DNA from: Pseudomonadota bacterium | GTDB taxonomy: Bacteria; Desulfobacterota; Desulfovibrionia; Desulfovibrionales; Desulfovibrionaceae | Assembly: GCA_023453335.1 (NCBI GenBank) | Contig: JAEXTU010000340.1 | Span: 1 to 5,023 of the forward strand | Length of the DNA: 5,023 bases | Reading direction: 5' to 3' | Shown here: positions 1 to 5,023 of the stretch, piece after piece | Numbering within the stretch: the first letter of the stretch is position 1 | Layout: every line of letters begins with the position of its first letter | Notes under the pieces: model-generated | Databases searched by the model: none | Told to the model about the DNA's origin: nothing | The model's input: the letters and a program-made list of their open reading frames with translations, nothing else | Position numbers and translations under genes: made by a program

Positions 1-1472
1 GTGTCGGTGGCGGCGCGGTGGAAATCGTCCACGTTGGCGCCCACGGTGACATAGCCGAAGCCGCGCGGACCGGCGTAGATGCCGGTGTGGTAGGGGATGG
101 CCGCGGCGGTGGTGAGCTTCCACAGGCCGCTCCAGAAGATGACGAAGGAGCCCGAGCCGCCGTGCTGGGTGAGGTTGGTCCAGCCGGCGCACTGGGGCGC
201 GAAGTTCAGGTAGCGGCAGTCCAGGCCGAGCCGGCCCTGCCGGGTCAGCTCCGGGGCCGGGTTGCGGGACAGGGAGGGGGACACGAACTGGGGGGCGGTG
301 GGCTGGAAATGGGCGTAGTCCAGGCCGCTGGCCTGCCACTGGTCGTAGATCTCCTGGTCCAGCCAGGGCACGGCCGGGTCGCCGGTGGCGGGGTCGTAGC
401 CGGTGATGAAATAGTCGCGGGGGTGGGAGATGCAGCGGCCCTGGTGGTCCCACATGAAGGCGTAGTTGCCGGCCGCGGCGTCGGAGATGTCGGTGTAGCG
501 CTCCTCGGTGGGCAGGATGTGGTCGGTGAAGTCCATGATGTGGCGGTGGTCCAGGGCCAGGGTCACGTAGCCCAGGAGGCGGCCGTCGCGGACCACCGGC
601 GAGGCCCAGCGCACCAGGCCGGTGAAGCGCCGGCCCACCGGGTTCTCCTTGCCGGCGTAGGCGGCCTTCTCCGGCGCGAAGGGGATGCCGGCCTTGGCCG
701 CCCGCTGCGGGGTGTAGGGACCGATGAGCGGGCTGCCCACGTAGGGGCCGATGACCTCGGACACGTAGACCTGGCCGGCCTTGAGGTCCCTGAGCGCGGG
801 GAAGTAGGTTTCGGCCTTGCACCAGGTGTTGGCGCGCTTGGACACGTCGCGCAGGTCGCGGGGCAGGAGGTCGGAGGTGGCGACCTTGACCTGTTCGCGG
901 CCCGCCGGGTCCAGGAAGGTCATCTCCAGGTAGAGGGGCCGGGCCACGGTGTGGGGGGTGGGCTCCGGCGGCCGGGAGTGGAAGTCCTTGCGGTTGTCGT
1001 CCACATCCGCGGTGACCACCGGGCCGGGGGCGGCCTCCTCGCGGGGGACCCAGCCGTCGCCCGCGGGGTTCACCGCCCAGGGGCCGTGCTCCACGGTGGC
1101 GCGGGTGCGCTGGGCCAGGAACTCGCGGTAGGCGCGGGGGTCGGGGGGCAGGCTGGCGGCCTGCAGGACGTCCTGGTCGCGGTCCTGGAGGAAGTCGGCC
1201 ACGGCGCGGGCGGTGTCGGTGGTGAGGCGCTCGATGGCCTCGCGGGAGCGCAGGTCCAGGGCGGCGATGGAGTTCTCGGTGGAGCGGTTGCCCACCAGGG
1301 ACACCACCTGGCGGGTGTCGGCGACCATGGCCGCGGTGCGCTCGATGACCGTGTTGCCGAGGTGGGAGATGGCCTGGGCCGCGAACCAGGCCAGGGCCAG
1401 GAGCGGCACGACCTTGATGAGCACGAAGATGCCGATGAGCTTGGCCCGAATCCCGGTCAGCCAGCGCCGCAT
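1..1472 (-). CDS. Membrane-anchored sensor protein, N-terminal part with large dCache-like ectodomain (partial)
   Basis: The first 490 residues of a signal-transduction protein are visible; the 3' end runs off the window. Residues 1-11 are basic, about 12-34 form one membrane helix (LIGIFVLIKVVPLLALAWF), and the rest is a long presumably periplasmic region. Residues 38-105 look helical, as in the long helix of dCache sensors. Residues 285-315 (SPVVRDGRLLGYVTLALDH) resemble the end of a first Cache lobe, and 337-380 (YAFMWDHQGRCISHP) the start of a second. A conserved-looking block at 439-480 contains SGLWKLTTAAAIPY. Cysteines at 218, 347, 419 and 428 could form disulphides; 419 and 428 are only nine residues apart. 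No second membrane helix, HAMP or output domain is seen, so it could be a chemoreceptor, histidine kinase, diguanylate cyclase or SpoIIE-type phosphatase. The ATG at 1472 is the only plausible start: the frame has a stop at 1518-1520 and no other start between. The purine-rich GGGGGAGAGG abuts the ATG, leaving only about 3 nt after GGAG. The ligand is unknown. Confidence 0.85.
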   Translation of the reverse strand, partial: MRRWLTGIRAKLIGIFVLIKVVPLLALAWFAAQAISHLGNTVIERTAAMVADTRQVVSLVGNRSTENSIAALDLRSREAIERLTTDTARAVADFLQDRDQDVLQAASLPPDPRAYREFLAQRTRATVEHGPWAVNPAGDGWVPREEAAPGPVVTADVDDNRKDFHSRPPEPTPHTVARPLYLEMTFLDPAGREQVKVATSDLLPRDLRDVSKRANTWCKAETYFPALRDLKAGQVYVSEVIGPYVGSPLIGPYTPQRAAKAGIPFAPEKAAYAGKENPVGRRFTGLVRWASPVVRDGRLLGYVTLALDHRHIMDFTDHILPTEERYTDISDAAAGNYAFMWDHQGRCISHPRDYFITGYDPATGDPAVPWLDQEIYDQWQASGLDYAHFQPTAPQFVSPSLSRNPAPELTRQGRLGLDCRYLNFAPQCAGWTNLTQHGGSGSFVIFWSGLWKLTTAAAIPYHTGIYAGPRGFGYVTVGANVDDFHRAATD

Positions 1473-1501
1473 CCTCTCCCCCGTGCTTGATGTTCCATAC
1501 T

Positions 1502-1518
1502 GCGCCCATAGCGGGCGC
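1502..1518. repeat. 6-bp inverted repeat in the sensor gene leader
   Basis: GCGCCC (1502-1507) and GGGCGC (1513-1518) form a perfect 6-bp inverted repeat with a 5-nt loop. It lies about 30 nt upstream of the sensor start codon and just downstream of the proposed -10 element. It could be an operator or a leader hairpin. No function can be assigned from sequence, and a 6-bp GC repeat is not rare in DNA of this composition. Confidence 0.35.
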
Positions 1519-1534
1519 TATCCGCCACAGTACG

Positions 1535-1564
1535 CTTCTATGCTAATTCCGGCATTGCTGTCCA
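1535..1564 (-). promoter_or_regulatory. Putative sigma70-type promoter of the sensor gene
   Basis: Reading the minus strand, TGGACA (1564-1559) matches the -35 consensus at five of six positions. After an 18-nt spacer comes TAGAAG (1540-1535), matching the -10 consensus at four of six. Transcription would start near 1528 and give a leader of about 55 nt. The surrounding stretch (about 1525-1570) is less GC-rich than the genes, as expected of a promoter. This is a consensus match by eye only; other registers, such as TTAGCA further downstream, are possible. Confidence 0.4.
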
Positions 1565-1604
1565 CAGCCCAGGGATTTCGGGAGGGTCCGCGCAAGAACA
1601 CGCA

Positions 1605-1624
1605 GGGCGATTCGTGAATCGCCC
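1605..1624 (-). terminator. Strong 9-bp hairpin, candidate terminator of the gmhA-hemC transcript
   Basis: GGGCGATTC (1605-1613) and GAATCGCCC (1616-1624) are perfectly complementary, and 8 bp would close over a CGTG/CACG tetraloop. On the minus strand it lies about 115 nt past the hemC stop and is followed by TGCGTGTTCTTG, which is only moderately T-rich, so it is an imperfect intrinsic terminator. On the plus strand no T-tract follows. A second pairing, GCCCC (1621-1625) with GGGGC (1635-1639), uses the same bases, so the two hairpins exclude each other. Confidence 0.4.
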
Positions 1625-1653
1625 CGACGAAAGAGGGGCACGCCTGCGAGTTG

Positions 1654-1697
1654 GGCAGGGCGCTCTTCAGGAGAGGCACTTCATGAATTGCCCTGCC
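1654..1697. repeat. 8-bp inverted repeat with 28-nt spacer downstream of hemC
   Basis: GGCAGGGC (1654-1661) pairs perfectly with GCCCTGCC (1690-1697). The spacer holds a short nested CTCT/AGAG pair (1663-1666, 1672-1675) and the palindrome TTCATGAA (1680-1687). No T-tract follows on either side. It may be a 3'-end stabilising structure or part of a composite terminator for the hemC transcript. It is not repeated elsewhere in the window. Confidence 0.4.
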
Positions 1698-1716
1698 TTG
1701 CCGCCTTGCCCGGGGT

Positions 1717-1735
1717 GCGGGGGCGGCGCCCCCGC
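1717..1735 (-). terminator. GC-only hairpin 2 nt after the hemC stop
   Basis: An 8-bp stem of G and C (1717-1724 with 1728-1735) closes a 3-nt loop immediately after the hemC TAA. On the minus strand it is followed by ACCCCGGGC, with no T-run. Alone it is therefore not a classical intrinsic terminator, but it could pause RNA polymerase or protect the mRNA 3' end. The label is tentative. Confidence 0.35.
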
Positions 1736-1737
1736 CC

Positions 1738-2670
1738 TTACTTGGCGTTCTCGCCGTAGACCTCGGCCAGGATGTCCGCGCCGCCGACGGCGAGCACGGA
1801 CCGGGCCAGGCCCAGGCCCAGGGCGAAGGCCTGGTCCGCGGGGCCGGCGACCTCCTGGCGGATGGCGCGTTGGCCGGTGAGGTCGGCCACGAAGCCGGTG
1901 AGGCGGACGGTGGGGCCGTCCAGAGTGGCGTAGGCGGCGATGGGCACCTGGCAGCCGCCGTCCAGGCCGGTGAGGAAGCCCCGCTCGGCGGCCACGCAGG
2001 TGTGGGTCGCGGGGTGGTCCAGGAAGGCCAGGGCCGCGGCGGTGTCCGTGTCCTCGGCGCGGTACTCGATGCCCAGCGCGCCCTGGGCCACGGCGGGCAG
2101 GAAGGCCGGGGGGCCGAGTTCGCTCATCTTCGGGGCGGCCAGGCCCAGGCGGTTGAGCCCGGCGGTGGCCATGACGATGGCCGCGAACTGGCCCTCCAGG
2201 AGCTTGCGCAGGCGGGTGTCCACGTTGCCGCGCAGGTCCACGATATCCAGGTCCGGGCGCAGGGCCATGAGCTGGGACTTGCGGCGCAGGGAGCTGGTGC
2301 CCACCCGCGCGCCCGGGGGCAGGTCGGCCAGGCTGGCGTGCTGCACCGAGAGCAGGGTGTCGGTGGGCTTCTCGCGCTCGGGGTGGATGCCCACCACCAG
2401 GCCCTCGGGCAGCTGCACGGGCACGTCCTTCATGCTGTGCACGGCCAGGTCGGCGCGGCGGTCGGTGAGGGCCTCCTCGATCTCCTTCACGAAGAGCCCC
2501 TTGCCGCCGATCTTGGCCAGGGGCACGTCGAGGATCTTGTCGCCGGTGGTCTTGATGACCAAAAGCTCGACCGCCAGGCCGGGGTGTCGGGCCTCCAGCC
2601 GGGACTTGATGTGGTTGGCCTGCCACAGGGCCAGCTTGGAGCCCCGGGTGGCGATGGTCAGGGAGCGCAT
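1738..2670 (-). CDS. hemC: Hydroxymethylbilane synthase (porphobilinogen deaminase)
   Basis: This cytoplasmic enzyme joins four porphobilinogen units into hydroxymethylbilane, the linear precursor of uroporphyrinogen III and so of heme, siroheme and cobamides. The 310-residue product matches the family's usual length of about 310. It shows the N-terminal IATRGSKLALWQANH block (6-20), HSMKDVP (78-84) with the catalytic aspartate Asp82, GTSSLRR (124-130) and DLRGNVDTRL (145-154), whose arginines bind the substrate and cofactor carboxylates. GGCQVPIAAY (238-247) carries Cys240, the residue that holds the dipyrromethane cofactor in this family. No key residue is missing. The ATG at 2670 places IATRG where the family has it. 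No Shine-Dalgarno sequence is visible in the 19 nt separating it from the upstream stop, which suggests translational coupling. It is the last gene of the cluster. The frame stays open far upstream, but that part is GC-driven and not coding. Confidence 0.97.
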   Translation of the reverse strand: MRSLTIATRGSKLALWQANHIKSRLEARHPGLAVELLVIKTTGDKILDVPLAKIGGKGLFVKEIEEALTDRRADLAVHSMKDVPVQLPEGLVVGIHPEREKPTDTLLSVQHASLADLPPGARVGTSSLRRKSQLMALRPDLDIVDLRGNVDTRLRKLLEGQFAAIVMATAGLNRLGLAAPKMSELGPPAFLPAVAQGALGIEYRAEDTDTAAALAFLDHPATHTCVAAERGFLTGLDGGCQVPIAAYATLDGPTVRLTGFVADLTGQRAIRQEVAGPADQAFALGLGLARSVLAVGGADILAEVYGENAK

Positions 2671-2689
2671 GCGGCTGGAATATCCGGGA

Positions 2690-2935
2690 CTAGCCGCAGG
2701 TGGAGCAGTTGCCGCCGGAGCAGGAGGAGCAGCCGCCGCCGCGGCCGGCGGGGCCGGGGGTGGGGCCGTCCGCGAAGCCGGGGCCGAAGCCGTGCATCTT
2801 GGCGCGGCTGCGGGAGAGGAGCTTGTGGGTCTTGGCGCTGCCGCATGTGGGGCAGGGCACGGACTCGGGCTGGCCGAACACGAGTTCCTCGAACTCGCAG
2901 TGGCAGGCCTCGCACTGGTATTCGTACATGGGCAT
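2690..2935 (-). CDS. FmdB-type zinc-ribbon small protein with cysteine-rich tail
   Basis: This 81-residue protein starts MPMYEYQCEAC, typical of the FmdB/CxxC regulatory-type family. Cys8, Cys11, Cys28 and Cys31 (CEAC and CPTC) form the expected zinc ribbon, with an extra Cys13. Residues 41-68 are a basic, then Gly/Pro-rich linker. The last 13 residues hold a second set, Cys69, Cys72, Cys77 and Cys80 (CxxC-x4-CxxC), which could bind another metal. The family's function is poorly defined; the name comes from a gene proposed to regulate formamidase expression in Methylophilus. The ATG at 2935 is favoured over the one at 2929 because AAGGAG (2948-2943) sits 7 nt upstream. It lies between gmhA and hemC with 19-nt gaps on both sides, so it is almost surely co-transcribed. 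Family assignment is firm; role unknown. Confidence 0.9.
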   Translation of the reverse strand: MPMYEYQCEACHCEFEELVFGQPESVPCPTCGSAKTHKLLSRSRAKMHGFGPGFADGPTPGPAGRGGGCSSCSGGNCSTCG

Positions 2936-2954
2936 GGCAAGTCTCCTTGGGCGG

Positions 2955-3575
2955 TCAGGCGCCCTGGTCCAGATAGGGGGTCAGCTCCATGACCGCCTCG
3001 AACAGGTAGTAGTCCACGAGTTGGCAGAGCAGGTGCTCCACGGCCAGGTGGACCTCCTGGATGAGCGGGGTGGAGTCCGCGTCCACCAGCAGGGAGTGGT
3101 CGCAGAAGGGGAGCATCTCCCCGCCGCTCCTGCCGCCCAGGCCCACGGTGGCCAGGCCCTTTTCCCGGGCCGCGCGCAGGGCCAGCACGATGTTGGCGCT
3201 GTTGCCCGAGGTGGAGATGGCCACCAGCACGTCCCCGGGCCTGCCCAGGGCCTGCACCTGCTTGGAGAACACCTGGTCGAAGCCGTAGTCGTTCCCGATG
3301 GCGGTAAGCACCGAGGTGTCGGTGGTCAAGGCGATGGCCGGCAGGGGCGGCCGCTCCAGGAGGAAACGGTTCACGAACTCGCCGGCCACGTGCTGGGCGT
3401 CGGCCGCGCTGCCGCCGTTGCCGCACAGGAGGATCTTGCCGCCGCGGGCCAGGCACACGGCCAGGAGCCGGGCCACGTCCACCACCTTGCGCCCCTGCTC
3501 GGCGAAGAACTTCTCCCGGGCCTCGCGGCCGCGGGCCGAGTGGTCGAGCACGATGCGCAGGGCGTCTTCGGACAT
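2955..3575 (-). CDS. gmhA: D-sedoheptulose-7-phosphate isomerase (phosphoheptose isomerase)
   Basis: This cytoplasmic SIS-domain enzyme converts sedoheptulose 7-phosphate to D-glycero-D-manno-heptose 7-phosphate, the first step to ADP-heptose for the LPS inner core. The 206-residue length is normal (about 190-200). Visible motifs are CGNGGSAADAQHVAGEF (51-67), TTDTSVLTAIGNDYG (84-98), the phosphate-binding STSGNSANI (121-129) and IQEVHLAVEH (172-181). By alignment to characterised GmhA proteins, His62, Glu66, Gln173 and His181 would be the zinc ligands, and all are present; Glu66 and His181 are also the catalytic pair. The ATG at 3575 has AGGAG (3586-3582) 6 nt upstream. It is first in the gmhA, FmdB-type, hemC cluster. 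The related regulator DiaA shares the fold but usually lacks the full zinc set, so GmhA is preferred. Confidence 0.95.
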   Translation of the reverse strand: MSEDALRIVLDHSARGREAREKFFAEQGRKVVDVARLLAVCLARGGKILLCGNGGSAADAQHVAGEFVNRFLLERPPLPAIALTTDTSVLTAIGNDYGFDQVFSKQVQALGRPGDVLVAISTSGNSANIVLALRAAREKGLATVGLGGRSGGEMLPFCDHSLLVDADSTPLIQEVHLAVEHLLCQLVDYYLFEAVMELTPYLDQGA

Positions 3576-3592
3576 GCGTCTCTCCTGGATGA

Positions 3593-3623
3593 TCTCCCCG
3601 CCGGGTGGCGGCGAGGGGGGAGA
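3593..3623 (-). repeat. Inverted repeat in the gmhA leader
   Basis: TCTCCCC (3593-3599) and GGGGAGA (3617-3623) are perfectly complementary across a 17-nt GC-rich spacer. If transcription starts near 3615, most but not all of this stem is in the mRNA leader, just upstream of the gmhA ribosome binding site, and the distal arm touches the proposed -10. It might instead act as a DNA operator site. Significance is uncertain given the base composition. Confidence 0.35.
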
Positions 3624-3651
3624 CGCTACCCCAATTTCCGGGGTCTTTCAA
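3623..3651 (-). promoter_or_regulatory. Putative sigma70-type promoter of the gmhA-hemC cluster
   Basis: On the minus strand TTGAAA (3651-3646), five of six to consensus, is followed after exactly 17 nt by TAGCGT (3628-3623), which keeps the T, A and final T of the -10. The predicted start near 3615 leaves a leader of about 40 nt to the gmhA ATG. Optimal spacing and position support it; the weak -10 limits confidence. Confidence 0.45.
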
Positions 3652-3656
3652 CGTGG

Positions 3657-3689
3657 CCGGCCGGGGGACGGCCGGGGGGGGAGGCGGGG
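3657..3689 (+). repeat. G-rich hairpin and possible G-quadruplex between divergent promoters
   Basis: CCGGCC (3657-3662) and GGCCGG (3670-3675) form a 6-bp stem over a 7-nt loop. The same stretch has G-runs at 3663-3667, 3674-3681 (long enough to supply two runs) and 3686-3689, which fits a four-run G-quadruplex pattern on the plus strand with loops of up to 6 nt. It lies upstream of both divergent promoter candidates. Whether it folds is unknown. Confidence 0.35.
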
Positions 3690-3755
3690 CTGCCCGCGCA
3701 GATGGCCCGCCAACCCGGGCGCCGGCGCGATCCCCCTCCTATCGATACCCAATGT

Positions 3756-3786
3756 TTGACAATTCTGGGGATTCGGGGCTTTTAAT
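3756..3786 (+). promoter_or_regulatory. Putative sigma70-type promoter of the binding-protein gene
   Basis: A perfect TTGACA (3756-3761) is followed by TTTAAT (3781-3786), five of six to the -10 consensus, with a 19-nt spacer, or 18 nt if TTTTAA is taken. It sits in the most AT-rich part of the intergenic region. Transcription from near 3793 would give a leader of about 67 nt. That leader can form small competing hairpins: CCCG/CGGG (3788-3791 with 3799-3802) and GGGCT/AGCCC (3791-3795 with 3806-3810). The long spacer may imply modest strength or an activator. Confidence 0.55.
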
Positions 3787-3859
3787 TCCCGGGCTTTTCG
3801 GGTACAGCCCTTACTTCGGTCCGGTGCGTAATCCTTCATTCACCTTTGGGAGGTAGCAT

Positions 3860-5023
3860 ATGAAAAAGATTCTGGCGTTGGCGTTCCTGGCGGTGCTCTT
3901 CGTCCTGCCCGGCCAGGCCCTGGCTGCGGACACGGTGAAGATCGGCCTGAACATCGAGCTCACCGGCGACATCCCGAAGGTGGGCGAGGCCTCCAAGTAC
4001 GCGGCCGAGATCGTGAAGGAAGAGGTGAACAAGGCCGGCGGCCTGGACGTCGGCGGCAAGAAGTACATGGTGGACTTCGTCTACCAGGACAACGAGGCCA
4101 AGCCCGAGTCCGCGGTGGCCGCCCAGCTGAAGCTCATCACCCAGGACCAGGTCCTGGGCATCGTGGGCCCGCAGTCCTCCAAGCAGGCGGGGCCCGCCGG
4201 CGGCGTGGCCGACGAGAACAAGACCCCCATGATCTCCCCCTGGTCCACCAACCCCGCCACCACCAAGGACCGCCCCTTCGTGTTCCGCGCCGCCTTCCTG
4301 GATCCCTTCCAGGCCCCGGTGGCGGCCAACTTCGCGTCCAAGACCTTCAAGGCCAAGACAACCGCGGTCATCTTCGACCTGGCCAACGACTACTCCAAGG
4401 GCCTGGCCGAGGACTTCAAGGCCTACTTCGAGAAGAAGTTCGGCGCCGGCACCGTGAAGGCCTTCGAGTCGCACGGCACCCAGGACCAGGACTTCTCCGG
4501 CCAGCTGACCAAGATCATCGCGGCCAAGCCCGACTTCATCTTCGTGCCCCACAACTACAACCAGGTGGCCCTGATCATCAAGCAGGCCCGGGACCTGGGC
4601 TACAAGGGCCCCTTCATGGGCGCCGACGCCTGGGGCTCCGCCGAGCTGATGCCCCTGTGCGGCGACGTGTGCAAGGGCCAGTACTTCTCCACCCACTACG
4701 TGGCCAAGGGCGCCAAGGGCAAGACCAAGGAGTTCATCGACAAGTACAAGGCCAAGTACGGCTACGAGGCCGACGACGTGGCCGCCCTGACCTACGACTC
4801 CATCAACGTCATGCTCCAGGGCGTCAAGAACATGGGCAAGATCACCGGCGACCTGGCCAAGGACCGCAAGGCCCTGCAGGCCGGCATGAAGGCCATCAAG
4901 TCCTTTGACGGCATCACCGGCAAGATGCAGTACGGCGGGGAGGACAACACCCCGGTCAAGTGCGCGGTGGTGGCCAAGATCAACGCCGCCGGCGAGTTCG
5001 AGTTCGCCGAGTCCGTGTGCCCG
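3860..5023 (+). CDS. Periplasmic branched-chain-amino-acid-type ABC transporter substrate-binding protein (3' edge cut)
   Basis: This is a LivJ/LivK-like (HAAT family, Peripla_BP_6-type) solute receptor that would deliver ligand to a LivFGHM-type ABC importer. A Sec signal peptide spans residues 1-22 (MKKILALAFLAVLFVLPGQALA, split for cleavage as ALA|AD). No lipobox cysteine is present, so it should be soluble in the periplasm. Mature-protein motifs include VKIGLNIELTGDIPKVGE (26-43), GIVGPQSSKQAGP (100-112), TPMISPWSTNP (122-132), AVIFDLANDYSKG (169-181) and DGITGKMQY (350-358). Cysteines at 267, 271, 368 and 387 could form two disulphides. The ATG at 3860 has GGGAGG (3848-3853) 6 nt upstream. 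All 388 visible codons are open, and the length suggests the stop follows at once, but it is not seen. Codons are strongly biased to AAG and GCC, suggesting high expression. Ligand specificity cannot be read: branched-chain amino acids, other amino acids or amides are all possible. Confidence 0.93.
   Translation, partial: MKKILALAFLAVLFVLPGQALAADTVKIGLNIELTGDIPKVGEASKYAAEIVKEEVNKAGGLDVGGKKYMVDFVYQDNEAKPESAVAAQLKLITQDQVLGIVGPQSSKQAGPAGGVADENKTPMISPWSTNPATTKDRPFVFRAAFLDPFQAPVAANFASKTFKAKTTAVIFDLANDYSKGLAEDFKAYFEKKFGAGTVKAFESHGTQDQDFSGQLTKIIAAKPDFIFVPHNYNQVALIIKQARDLGYKGPFMGADAWGSAELMPLCGDVCKGQYFSTHYVAKGAKGKTKEFIDKYKAKYGYEADDVAALTYDSINVMLQGVKNMGKITGDLAKDRKALQAGMKAIKSFDGITGKMQYGGEDNTPVKCAVVAKINAAGEFEFAESVCP

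Noticed and set aside
18..1490. 490-codon open frame on the plus strand
   Set aside because: It is antisense to the sensor gene over its whole length, and its product is a Gly/Val/Ala-rich low-complexity string without domains. The minus-strand frame has a membrane helix and Cache-like motifs and a plausible start.
1667..2626. 319-codon minus-strand frame overlapping hemC
   Set aside because: It is hemC read in another frame, rich in Arg, Pro and Gly, with no recognisable motif.
2690..2929. Alternative start of the FmdB-type protein at the ATG at 2929 (MYEY)
   Set aside because: The AAGGAG is 7 nt from the ATG at 2935 and 13 nt from the one at 2929, so the upstream ATG is better.
1870..2976. 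Two long plus-strand frames opposite hemC and the FmdB-type gene
   Set aside because: Both are antisense to well-supported genes and have shadow-type composition.
1738..3651. 637-codon minus-strand frame suggesting a large HemC fusion protein
   Set aside because: Only the last 310 codons are HemC. The upstream part runs out of frame through the FmdB-type gene and gmhA and is Pro/Arg/Gly-rich, an artefact of high GC content.
2700..3785. 361-codon plus-strand frame opposite gmhA
   Set aside because: It is antisense to gmhA, which has all its SIS and zinc-site motifs, and it continues through the promoter region without any domain signal.
3836..4696. 286-codon minus-strand frame opposite the binding-protein gene
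   Set aside because: It is the antisense shadow of a gene with a clear signal peptide, ribosome binding site and family motifs.
1..5023. Mobile element, CRISPR, defence island, tRNA or rRNA
   Set aside because: No transposase, integrase, direct-repeat array, cloverleaf or rRNA-like sequence was found. Gene content and base composition are uniform across the window.

Overview
The window is GC-rich DNA (roughly 70% by eye, with codons ending mostly in C or G). It looks like a Gram-negative chromosome and most resembles the Desulfovibrionales (sulfate-reducing Desulfobacterota). This placement rests on remembered similarity of the sensor ectodomain, the Cys-tailed FmdB-type protein and the HAAT-type binding protein, not on a search. 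A sedoheptulose-7-phosphate isomerase (LPS heptose) and a periplasmic binding protein with a signal peptide both fit a cell with an outer membrane.

Layout from left to right. Positions 1-1472 (minus) hold the first 490 residues of a membrane-anchored sensor with a large extracytoplasmic dCache-like domain; its output domain lies beyond the window. Positions 1473-1737 are non-coding and hold several inverted repeats, the probable end of the hemC transcript, and the sensor promoter. Positions 1738-3575 (minus) are a compact three-gene cluster transcribed gmhA, small FmdB-type zinc-ribbon gene, hemC, with 19-nt gaps at both junctions. Positions 3576-3859 are a divergent intergenic region with one promoter candidate facing each way and a G-rich, hairpin-forming stretch between them. 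Positions 3860-5023 (plus) are a periplasmic amino-acid-type ABC transporter binding protein that is cut by the window edge, probably at or very near its natural end.

The cluster genes serve different pathways: GmhA starts ADP-heptose synthesis for LPS, HemC makes hydroxymethylbilane for heme, siroheme and cobamides, and the small protein has two four-cysteine sets and an unknown role. They are probably joined by co-transcription rather than by a shared pathway. The binding protein presumably belongs to a LivFGHM-type uptake operon continuing to the right.

I see no mobile element, CRISPR array, tRNA, rRNA or phage gene. The window reads as ordinary core genome. The points worth a second look are the paired-cysteine small protein, hemC's lack of a ribosome binding site, the stacked inverted repeats after hemC, and the undefined ligand of the sensor.
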